From Baffinella frigidus (taxonomy: Eukaryota > Cryptophyceae > Cryptomonadales > Baffinellaceae): a stretch of DNA of 13,259 nt. Every line of letters starts with the position of its first letter. Position 1 is the stretch's first letter. Below are positions 6,242 to 11,638 of this stretch, in pieces. A program made the position numbers and the translations under genes. The DNA lies in the NCBI GenBank assembly GCA_026770585.1, contig MU647595.1, forward strand, positions 1 to 13,259, read 5' to 3'. Below the pieces are notes generated by a model. The model saw only the letters and a program-made list of their open reading frames with translations, searched no databases and was not told where the DNA came from.

Positions 6242-6412
6242 GTACCTCGCTCATAAGATACTGCCCCCCCCCTAGGACCAGCATAGGGCCCTAGACATCC
6301 TTTAGGTCCTTTAGGTTCTTCGAGCTCCCAACATAGGCGGACACCGGAACCTGTTCTCACATAGGCCTACTGCAGGGTCCTAGGGGGGGGGGGGGTCGTA
6401 TGAGCGAGGTAC
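6242..6412. mobile_element. Type I foldback element carrying a nested insertion
   Basis: It has the same left end and core as 6129-6237, but 60 extra bases plus a duplicated ACAT interrupt it after CCCTAGACAT. After the insertion the core resumes (AGGCCTACTGCAGGGTCC), followed by the G-rich arm and ATGAGCGAGGTAC. Only four bases separate it from the preceding element, within a shared AGGGGTACC-type junction. Confidence 0.85.
6299..6358 (-). mobile_element. ACCTAAAGG-tailed repeat inserted in a foldback element (copy E)
   Basis: The insert reads, on the minus strand, from GAGAACAGGTTCCGGTGTCC through GCCTATGTTGGGAGCTCGAA to two exact ACCTAAAGG units, ending flush with the tail. ACAT is present on both sides (6295-6298 and 6359-6362) but only once in the uninterrupted sister, so it is a target-site duplication. 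The copy lacks the upstream CATGGCC...CTGCAG part, so it is 5'-truncated. This supports mobilisation through an RNA copy; a DNA-mediated route is not excluded. Confidence 0.85.
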
Positions 6413-6869
6413 CCTCAGGAAGTTAAGTGGGGGGAGAGGCGCGGGGGCAGAAGCGCTCGTTCCCTAGAGGAGTATGTTCAGTGTAAAGCGAACAAAAATC
6501 GCACTGCGTCGATTTTGGCTCGTGACTTTATCCAACACATGCACTCACAGAGCGTATCCGAAGCTTTCACACGCACAATCTGGCGGAAGGGCTCCGCTCG
6601 GGCGCTCGAGACACACAGAGACATCGTGTGCGAGTAAGGCTTCACTAAGGAGAACAGGGGTCCGCAGCACGTGCGGGCTTACATCTCCTTATAGTGGACG
6701 TGACTGTGTAAAGTCACTCCGGTTATTCTACATGGGGTTGTATCCCCAGCACACAGCGCCTCCTCCTCGCGACGCGACAACGTTGTCCCCCGAGAGCCCT
6801 CCGGAACCATTGCCCCAAGCCTCGAGGGTTTGGTTCAGGAGATATCGAGTGTCGGTGTGCTGCCATTCC
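6413..6869. other. Unassigned stretch with an unconvincing ORF
   Basis: A 201-residue plus-strand frame is open from 6474 to 7079. Its last third is a translation of two tailed-repeat copies and it terminates inside the type II element at 7071, so most of its length is explained by mobile DNA. The first 130 residues (basic, Ser/Pro-rich) match nothing I know. A real short exon cannot be excluded. Confidence 0.3.
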
Positions 6870-6934
6870 AGAGCTTTATCTGCAGATTCTTTCTACGGAA
6901 GGGCGAAGTATTTAAAACCTAAAGGACCTAAAGG
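6870..6934 (+). mobile_element. ACCTAAAGG-tailed repeat, subfamily 2, internally deleted (copy F)
   Basis: AGAGCTTTATCTGCAGATTC, TTTCTACGGAAGGGCGAAG and TATTTAAAACC are followed by two ACCTAAAGG units. The TGTCGTTGGCATATGTTGGG segment found in other subfamily 2 copies is absent. Confidence 0.7.
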
Positions 6935-6982
6935 CAGCGCGCGCCGAATTCCGGCGGCGCTGTCGCTCACCCCTCGTCTCTC

Positions 6983-7055
6983 AGGAAGCATGGCTTTTCT
7001 GCAGAACAAGTTGCAGTGTCCGCCTATGTTGGGTTGTCAAGGACCTCAACGGACT
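6983..7055 (+). mobile_element. ACCTAAAGG-tailed repeat, subfamily 1, diverged (copy G)
   Basis: GGAAGCATGGCTTTTCTGCA, GAACAAGTTGCAGTGTCCGC and CTATGTTGGG are conserved. The tail has decayed to AAGGACCTCAACGGAC and the GAGCTCGAAGAACC segment is lost. It lies 15 bases from the type II element at the end of the PAS gene. Confidence 0.65.
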
Positions 7056-7070
7056 CTCACGCGAAGCGCC

Positions 7071-7167
7071 TATCCCTGAAGTGGCGAGGGGCTCCAAATA
7101 GACCCCTGTGAGGTCCTAGACAGGTCATAGGGTCTAACGGTAGGGCCTACTCGCCACTTAAGGGATA
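7071..7167 (+). mobile_element. Type II foldback element at the 3' end of the PAS gene
   Basis: The ends TATCCCTGAAGTGGCGAG and CTCGCCACTTAAGGGATA are near-perfect inverted repeats. The core is GAGGTCCTAGACAGGTCATA and CGGTAGGGCCTAC. It is flanked by GCGCC on both sides (7066-7070 and 7168-7172), a 5-bp target-site duplication. The gene on the minus strand reads into it and stops at TAG (7147-7149). Confidence 0.85.
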
Positions 7168-8154
7168 GCGCCGGCGCGGAAGCGGGCTGCTCGGCGCAGC
7201 TGTCTTGGCCCACGGCGACCGCGGGGAGGACGACGGCGGGGAGGGCACGTGCTCATCGCTGCGTGCGACGCGCCGGCGCGCCAGCGGGCTGCTCGGCGCA
7301 GCGCTCTTGCCCCACGGCGACCGCGGGGAGGACACGTGCTCGACGCTGCGCGCGAACGAGCGTTCGGCGTCAGCGAGGACCGCGAGGAGGTGGCGCTCGC
7401 GGTGTTCGAAGCGTTGCTGCTCGACGTCTTCCACGCTGCCCCACTTAACCACCCGCACAGCCTCCTCGCCACCGCCGGCGCAGCGCGAGAAGTGCGCCGG
7501 GTCGTCCGCCGGGTCCTCTTCGTCCTCGTCTTCTGCGCCGGGGTCGAGCGTCTTCATCTCAAGCATCACGTTGCCGCTTTCGATGAGTAGGGTGGCGCGC
7601 ACGATGAACCAGATCTCCATGCCGTTCTTGTGGTAGAGGCGCAGCCATGCGGGCGGGGATGGTGTAGGAGTCGCCTTGGCCAGCAGCTGCGTCAGCGTTT
7701 TGAGTGTCGACTTGGGCCCACAGACGATGTGGAGCGACTTCCCTCGGATTTCACGGAGCGAGAAGCCCATGAGGCGCAGCCACCGCGTGTCGGCGCTGAT
7801 GATTGGCCTCGCAGAAGTGGTCCCAACAACGACCGGCTTCCACTTGCCTGGCGCAGGAGCATGCGACGCAGATGAGACCTCAGGAGCAGCCTTGGGCGCG
7901 GTTGAGGTAAGCGACGCCCTGGTCGCCGCGCCCTCATCCACTTCCGCTCCGTTGCACCCCGCTTGCCCAAGTGAGGTTAGGGTCCCTGCACGAGAGAACA
8001 CGTCCTCTGGCTCCAAGTGGTCTCTTCGTCCGTGCGCGCTGCTGCTCCTGCCCATGTGATTCTGCAGCTTGCGATCAAGCTCTGTCATGAACGCGTTTGG
8101 CTCCTCCGCCCAGGCCATCTTCGCCAGACCCGCGCCTCTGCCGCTCTCCGCCAT
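7147..8154 (-). CDS. PAS-domain protein, single visible exon
   Basis: The product is 335 residues if translation starts at the ATG at 8154, which has A at -3 and G at +4; the frame is open upstream to about 8250 without another ATG. Residues about 104-204 fit a PAS fold: ARPIISADTRWLRLMGFS (strands and helices around the ADTRWLxLxGFS motif), IRGKSLHIVCGPKST (the GxxxxxxxGP turn) and LYHKNGMEIWFIVRATLLI (core strands). The GRNCRFLQGP motif of LOV photoreceptors is here GKSLHIVCGP, so the flavin-adduct Cys is Leu and LOV photochemistry is not expected. An acidic run (208-218) follows, then a Ser/Pro/Arg-rich tail with two repeats around SPRSPW(G/A)K(S/T)AAPSSPL. The last six residues, YPLSGE, are about five codons of mobile-element sequence. 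A signalling or scaffold role is inference; ligand and partners are unknown, and an upstream exon is possible. Confidence 0.75.
   Translation of the reverse strand: MAESGRGAGLAKMAWAEEPNAFMTELDRKLQNHMGRSSSAHGRRDHLEPEDVFSRAGTLTSLGQAGCNGAEVDEGAATRASLTSTAPKAAPEVSSASHAPAPGKWKPVVVGTTSARPIISADTRWLRLMGFSLREIRGKSLHIVCGPKSTLKTLTQLLAKATPTPSPPAWLRLYHKNGMEIWFIVRATLLIESGNVMLEMKTLDPGAEDEDEEDPADDPAHFSRCAGGGEEAVRVVKWGSVEDVEQQRFEHRERHLLAVLADAERSFARSVEHVSSPRSPWGKSAAPSSPLARRRVARSDEHVPSPPSSSPRSPWAKTAAPSSPLPRRRYPLSGE
7168..7356 (-). repeat. In-frame tandem repeat in the PAS gene tail
   Basis: The unit beginning GCGCCGGCGCG occurs at 7168 and again at 7270, a 102-bp (34-codon) offset. Both contain GCGGGCTGCTCGGCGCAGC and CCCACGGCGACCGCGGGGAG. 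Unit 1 has extra bases after GGGGAG (GACGACGGCGGGGAGGGC). Each unit encodes a Ser/Pro/Arg segment with SPRSPW and AAPSSPL. Multiples of three between units and indels imply selection to keep the frame. Confidence 0.75.
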
Positions 8155-8900
8155 CGTCGACTCGTTTGCTCGCCAAGCAGACAAGTCTTCCCACGCCAAG
8201 CACCCCCCGGAGTCAATCCGACGGGGCGGATCGAGGGGGGGGGGGTCTTGTCAGCAAACATGAAAAAAAGGTCAGAACAGCTTCATGGACACACTCGCTC
8301 TATTTTAGACGGCCAGAAAAGTGAAAATAAGGGAGTCGCTTGAGGTAGAAACCTATCTTGCGCCTCCCCTCCGCCCACGGACACCTCAGGGCGCCCTTCG
8401 GAAACCTAATTTTCGGCCTGGGAGCCGGCCCGCCCCCAAAATTTTGGCCTGCCCGTCAGCAACTTTTATCTTGTCAGCAATTTTTTATCAAATCGCGAGC
8501 ACGAAGTCGCTCGCGTTTTATAAAAATTGGACACACTGTCTCAGCTCAAATAAAAGTAGAAGGACGCAAGAGGGTGTGTCGTTCACTCACTTTTGCAACC
8601 TCAACTGGAATTTACCACACGATTGGAGCCTTCAAAGAATGTTCTTTCCTTTTGATAGATGGACAGTTCTCATTAAGTCAGGACGTGACCAAATTTATGT
8701 GGCGATCCTCTGCGAATAAAATTCGCGAAATTAGGTTTCCGAAGCCCACCCAGGTCTACTTCGTGCGTGCTTTCAGATTCGAGGTACGTCAATTGGTACA
8801 CCGCGCCCGGGGCCGGAAGTCCCCGAGAATCCAATGGCTCCAGTAATAAGTCGGATTCTGCAGTATCGGTACGTTCTCTCGCAGGACATGATGAAGCGGA
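8155..8900. other. 5' flank of the PAS gene, no second gene seen
   Basis: This region should contain the PAS promoter (minus strand), but no TATA or other element could be assigned with confidence. A G-tract lies at 8235-8245. TTGTCAGCAA occurs at 8248 and 8472, with TTGTCAGCA again at 9054, and TGGACACACT at 8285 and 8528. Two overlapping plus-strand frames (8321-8719 and 8358-8846) match no known family. Confidence 0.4.
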
Positions 8901-8927
8901 CCGCCGCGATCTCGCACCGGTCGGGGA

Positions 8928-8936
8928 TATAAAAGG
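8928..8936 (+). promoter_or_regulatory. TATA-box-like site
   Basis: TATAAAAGG, a strong TATA-box consensus match, lies in GC-richer surroundings (CACCGGTCGGGGATATAAAAGG). The first ATG of an open frame is 46 bases downstream (8974), a plausible distance for a start site near 8958. No initiator or upstream element is convincing. A chance AT-rich match is possible. Confidence 0.35.
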
Positions 8937-8973
8937 ATAATAAACGGGACAAGACCAGGCGCGTTGGTCTCAT

Positions 8974-9192
8974 ATGACCTTCTTAGCTTGCACCAAACGT
9001 GACCAGGTGACTGTTCTATTTTGGGGTCGTGACCCTTCGCAATTTTTCCTTTTGTCAGCACATGACATCTGGTGCATTGTAGGGGTCATCATGGTGGGCC
9101 GTTACCCTATCTGGTGCATTGTAGGGGTCATGATGGTGGGCCGTTACCCTATCTGGTGCATTGTAGGGGATCACGTGCGCCGATTCTCATAG
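8974..9192 (+). CDS. Possible small repeat protein (72 aa), hypothetical
   Basis: The frame starts at an ATG (context CAT before ATGACC, not a strong start) and encodes MTFLACTKRDQVTVLFWG, then a segment made of 2.5 copies of the 14-residue unit IWCIVGV(I/M)MVGRYP, then DHVRRFS and a TAG stop. The unit is strongly hydrophobic and the repeats could form one or two membrane-spanning stretches. A TATA-like site lies upstream; no AATAAA signal follows. I recognise no family. The near-identity of the DNA repeats means the open frame may simply reflect a recent 42-bp duplication. Confidence 0.2.
   Translation: MTFLACTKRDQVTVLFWGRDPSQFFLLSAHDIWCIVGVIMVGRYPIWCIVGVMMVGRYPIWCIVGDHVRRFS
9067..9169 (+). 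repeat. 42-bp tandem repeat, about 2.5 copies
   Basis: Units start with ATCTGGTGCATTGTAGGGGT at 9067, 9109 and 9151 (partial). The two full units differ at a single base (CATCATGG versus CATGATGG), so the duplication is recent. The period is a multiple of three. Confidence 0.9.
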
Positions 9193-9391
9193 ACGGCTCC
9201 AGTTGTGAATGAAATAATGGTCCAAAAACGTGGCCCTACCCAGGACGTGAAGAATTCTAAAAGGATTGTACAGGGCGTCTATAATAGCCCTGTACAAGTC
9301 TTAAAATCCTGGGCCTTTAAAAGCTAAGGGACTTCCCCCTCCGGGTGCGGTCCCCGTGATCGTATCACGGGATCTATCACGGTAATATCAC
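9193..9391. other. Spacer with two small hairpins
   Basis: A perfect 11-bp stem, TTGTACAGGGC/GCCCTGTACAA, is at 9266-9276 and 9287-9297 with a 10-nt loop GTCTATAATA. CCGTGAT/ATCACGG lies at 9354-9370 (3-nt loop), followed by three further ATCACG motifs to 9392. There is no gene. The first hairpin lacks the U-run of a bacterial terminator, and the context is eukaryotic. Confidence 0.5.
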
Positions 9392-9552
9392 GATGCTGAC
9401 GCGTCAGCAGATGTGGAGAAAAGACCCAGCAGACCAGTCAGCTGACATGGTGACGGACGTGGAGAAGTCAGTAGCCCCATCAAGGCACTTAAGATCCGCC
9501 CGGGGCCGTCAGCTGACATGCTGACGGACGTGGAGAAGTCAGCAGACCCATC
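9392..9552 (+). repeat. Tandem/dispersed repeat built on TCAGCTGA
   Basis: GTCAGCTGACATGGTGACGG...GACGTGGAGAAGTCAG (from 9437) recurs 71 bases later (from 9508) with few changes. A partial third unit at about 9392-9420 has CTGACGCGTCAG in place of CAGCTGAC and keeps ATGTGGAGAA. Each unit starts in a short palindrome. Confidence 0.7.
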
Positions 9553-9698
9553 GTTGCTGACGAGCCGATAAACCCCTAGGGCGCACGTGCACGAAGCGGT
9601 ACGTTTAGTGCAGGCAGGAGGTTCGAGAACGTACGTTTGAGAAACGTCCAACTGTAGGGGGCCACGCCAGCCAGTCGGAACTCATGTGGTAGACGTCT

Positions 9699-9761
9699 AA
9701 AAAAAAATCCAGATTGAGTTTGGGTCGTGGCGGGGTCCTGCCCACGACTTTGGATTTTTTG
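9699..9761. repeat. Imperfect hairpin with A-rich base
   Basis: AAAAAAATCCAG...GGGTCGTGGC (from about 9699) pairs with GCCCACGAC...TTTGGATTTTTT (to about 9759) around GGGGTCCT. The left arm carries an extra ATTGAG segment. No protein gene overlaps it convincingly. Confidence 0.5.
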
Positions 9762-9820
9762 AAATTTGTTTCCGACCCGCCCAAGGTCGAGCCCTGGGTC
9801 GGGACCCACTTGGGCAGGGT

Positions 9821-9908
9821 GGTCCTTTAGGTCCTTTAGGTTTTAATTTCTCCCAACATATGCCAACGACACGCCGTTCCGTAGAAGGGATCTGCAGAGA
9901 AAGCATTT
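9821..9908 (-). mobile_element. ACCTAAAGG-tailed repeat, subfamily 2 (copy H)
   Basis: On the minus strand: GAAATGCTTTCTCTGCAGAT, CCCTTCTACGGAACGGCGTG, TCGTTGGCATATGTTGGGAG, AAATTAAAACC and two ACCTAAAGG units. It sits between GGGTCG/CGACCC-rich flanks, apparently inserted into that repeat tract. No target duplication could be recognised because the flanks are themselves repetitive. Confidence 0.75.
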
Positions 9909-10027
9909 CGACCCACGAGGGTCGACCCGGAGGCCCACGCTAGATTAGGAGGAGCAGGGTTGACACAATGGCTCCAACGCCAGCGTGGGACAGCCCAGGT
10001 CAACCTGGGTCGGCCCAAATTTGGTTT

Positions 10028-10224
10028 GACCCACGTACGTGAGTCGCGAAACCTTTGGAAAGTTCGGTAGTTTCTCCTACGGCATTGCCTAGGACCTCCT
10101 ACCGTAGGCCAAAATCCTAGGACATTTTGGTCCTAGGAGCCCTACAGCCTACGGTAGGTAGGTCCCACCGAAATCCGTAGGGAAACTATTGAACTTTCCG
10201 AAGGTTTCCCTATGAACGTGGGTC
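10028..10224. mobile_element. Type IV foldback element, 197 bp
   Basis: The left arm (10028-10082) and right arm (10175-10224) are imperfect inverted repeats sharing GACCCACGT, GAAACCTTTGGAAAGTTC-like and GTTTC(T/C)CCTACGG blocks. The left arm carries the extra palindrome CACGTACGTG (10032-10041). Between the arms are CCTAGGACCTCCTACCGTAG and CAGCCTACGGTAGG, the core motifs also seen in types I-III. There is no coding capacity. Confidence 0.75.
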
Positions 10225-10251
10225 GAACCAGTGGTGTGACCCACCCTCGTT

Positions 10252-10363
10252 GTCCATTAGGTCCTTTAGGTTCTTCGAGCTCCCGACACAGGCGGACACC
10301 CGAAATTGTTCTGTAGAAAGGCCATGCTTCCTTTCGGATCACATCAAGCCCCCCTGTACAGAG
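10252..10363 (-). mobile_element. ACCTAAAGG-tailed repeat, subfamily 1, long copy (I)
   Basis: Colinear with 5050-5160 over its full length, including CTTGATGTGATCCGAAAGGA and CTGTACAGGGG at the 5' end, with small differences (GTGTCCGCCTGTGTCGGGAG). It runs straight into the GGGTCGACCC array, so its 5' border is probably near 10363. Confidence 0.75.
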
Positions 10364-10378
10364 GTGAGCCGACCCAGT

Positions 10379-10488
10379 GGGTCGACCCTGGGGTCGTGGG
10401 TCACCCCAAATTTGACCTGCCGTGGGTCGACCCAAAATTCTGGGTCGACCCCGTGTGGGGTCGACCCAGGATTTGGGTCGACCCACAC
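10379..10488. repeat. Array of GGGTCGACCC palindromes
   Basis: The 10-bp palindrome GGGTCGACCC occurs five times in 106 bp, starting at 10379, 10424, 10442, 10458 and 10475. The last four sit in a larger hairpin (10421-10488) with AAAATTCT opposite AGGATTT and a CCGTGTGG centre. Related CGACCC/GGGTCG pieces extend back to about 9720 and recur at 11225-11235. Confidence 0.8.
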
Positions 10489-10576
10489 GGGTCATCCCCA
10501 CTGTGTTTTAGTTGACACCCCACACAAACCACAGATTCTGTTATGCGGGGTTTCCCACACAGAGGGCTACGAAGGG
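10464..10576 (+). repeat. 113-bp perfect inverted duplication, left arm
   Basis: This arm (starting ACCCAGGATTTGGGTCGACC, ending AGAGGGCTACGAAGGG) is the exact reverse complement of 11133-11245 by base-by-base reading. It includes part of the GGGTCGACCC array and the first 20 bases of the type III element at 10557. Confidence 0.9.
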
Positions 10577-10713
10577 ATTTTCGGGCACTCAGTGCCCGAT
10601 TTTCCGTTACCTGATTCTTAGGAACCCCCCTATGTCCCTACGGGTTGCCTACTGTAGGTTCCTAGGTCTTATCGCTTAGGGGTCATTCAAAATCCCTTCG
10701 AAGTCTGCTGTGT
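10557..10713 (-). mobile_element. Type III foldback element, copy 2 (157 bp)
   Basis: It has the same length as the copy at 4173-4329 and the opposite orientation. Its right terminal repeat (10689-10713) is close to the copy 1 consensus; its left one (10557-10581, ACACAGAGGGCTACGAAGGG) has several substitutions. The hairpin beside the left terminal repeat, CGGGCACTCAGTGCCCG (10582-10598), is at the equivalent place to the copy 1 hairpin but has a different sequence. The core reads GCCTACTGTAGGTTCCTAGG. Confidence 0.85.
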
Positions 10714-10967
10714 GGATGAAAACATCATCGTCATGTAATTGGAGCCATTCTGAACATCCCATCGGGAGTGGAGTTTCTGTCCACCCAGAGGCTTTACTGC
10801 AGGATCGGAAATGTTGTTCGGAGTACTCTGAGGCTCTTACTCACCAGCTTTCACTTGCAGAGGACGTGCAAGTGAAAGCTCGCTCCGCGTGTGACAACTT
10901 GTGAGGGAAAGTCAACTTGAAAAGTGAACCTAATCCCGAGGCGGGCGGAGCTAGCTCTCAGCGAGTC
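10714..10967. other. Unassigned spacer with a perfect hairpin
   Basis: AGCTTTCACTTGCA (10846-10859) and TGCAAGTGAAAGCT (10867-10880) form a perfect 14-bp stem with a 7-nt loop. A 64-residue frame (10710-10904) spans it and has no recognised similarity. Otherwise nothing is seen. Confidence 0.5.
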
Positions 10968-11046
10968 TTTAGGGTTTAGGGTTTGGGGTTTAGGCTTTAG
11001 GCTTTAGGCTTTAGGCTTTGGGGTTCGGGGTTTAGGGTTTAGGGTT
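10968..11046 (+). repeat. Interstitial telomere-type repeat (TTTAGGG)n
   Basis: About 11 units of TTTAGGG with variants TTTGGGG, TTTAGGC (four in a row) and TTCGGGG. The orientation is opposite to the block at 4564-4716. The homogenised TTTAGGC variants show local amplification after degeneration. Confidence 0.9.
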
Positions 11047-11132
11047 GTGGCTCCCTTGCGTTCAGGACCTCGCGATTTGAAGACAGAGAGAACTGTCGTG
11101 GGGGCAAAGCCCACACTTTAGTGTGCGCGGGG

Positions 11133-11245
11133 CCCTTCGTAGCCCTCTGTGTGGGAAACCCCGCATAACAGAATCTGTGGTTTGTGTGGGGTGTCAACTA
11201 AAACACAGTGGGGATGACCCGTGTGGGTCGACCCAAATCCTGGGT
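11133..11245 (-). repeat. 113-bp perfect inverted duplication, right arm
   Basis: Exact reverse complement of 10464-10576. It carries only 20 bases of the type III terminal repeat, and the rest of that element is absent beyond 11133. It is preceded by the small palindrome CACACTTTAGTGTG (11112-11125) and followed by the related CACACTTGAGTGTG (11249-11262). Confidence 0.9.
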
Positions 11246-11261
11246 TTTCACACTTGAGTGT

Positions 11262-11408
11262 GCGGGACGACTCAATTTAAACCGCCTTTCATGCTATCTT
11301 AAGGGTGGTGACTCTCTTATTTTGCTAGATTAGCTTCGACACAGCTTTAATATATACGAAAACCCATCCCAAGATAGCAAAACCACGGTTTAAATTGAGT
11401 CGTCCCGC
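11262..11408. mobile_element. Type V TIR element (147 bp)
   Basis: Perfect 23-bp terminal inverted repeats lie at 11262-11284 (GCGGGACGACTCAATTTAAA...) and 11386-11408. Inner complementary blocks GCTATCTT (11293) and AAGATAGC (11371) extend the foldback. The interior is AT-rich and, unlike types I-IV, lacks the CCTAGG/CTACGGTAGG core. No target duplication is recognised. Confidence 0.8.
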
Positions 11409-11547
11409 TCATGAACTTGTTCCACGCGCCCACAGACTCGCACCGCCGCTCAGATCTTTCCCTCCTCTCGCATGCCCTCCAACAGAAGGTGAGAAAGACC
11501 TTTATTGCTATCAACACCGCCTGACACCATGTGTGCACCCCCACCGA

Positions 11548-11638
11548 AGCGAAAATACTTTTTCTGCAGATCTTTTCTACGGAAAGAGGGGTCATTGGGC
11601 TATGTTGGGAGCATCTAAAACCTAAAGGACCTAAAGGC
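11548..11638 (+). mobile_element. ACCTAAAGG-tailed repeat, subfamily 2 / mosaic (copy J)
   Basis: CGAAAATACTTTTTCTGCAG, ATCTTTTCTACGGAAAGAGG and TCATTGGGCTATGTTGGGAG are followed by CATCTAAAACC and two ACCTAAAGG units. The front matches subfamily 2, while TTGGGAGC before the tail resembles subfamily 1. Confidence 0.75.

Noticed and set aside
2631-6412. Regularly recurring hairpin units considered as a CRISPR array
   Set aside because: Spacing is irregular, the units are full foldback elements of 93-112 bp in both orientations, and there are no constant short repeats with unique spacers.
6512-6521. ATTTTGGCTC, resembling part of the dinoflagellate spliced leader
   Set aside because: Only about ten bases match and the flanks differ, so it is no evidence for a spliced-leader gene or relic.
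6474-7079. 201-residue plus-strand open frame
   Set aside because: Its last third is a translation of two dispersed-repeat copies and it stops inside a foldback element; the rest has no family signature.
7158-8059. Numerous long frames on both strands inside the PAS gene
   Set aside because: They are shadow frames of a GC-rich gene; only the minus-strand frame carrying the PAS motifs is coherent.
8155-8199. Upstream extension of the PAS protein to a TTG at 8199
   Set aside because: TTG is not a usual eukaryotic start; the ATG at 8154 has a good context. The frame is open upstream, so an earlier exon remains possible.
8321-8846. Two overlapping 132- and 162-residue plus-strand frames
   Set aside because: No domain, no convincing composition and mutually overlapping; kept only as unassigned 5' flank of the PAS gene.
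9266-9297. 11-bp stem hairpin considered as a transcription terminator
   Set aside because: No U-tract follows and the setting is eukaryotic; listed only as a hairpin.
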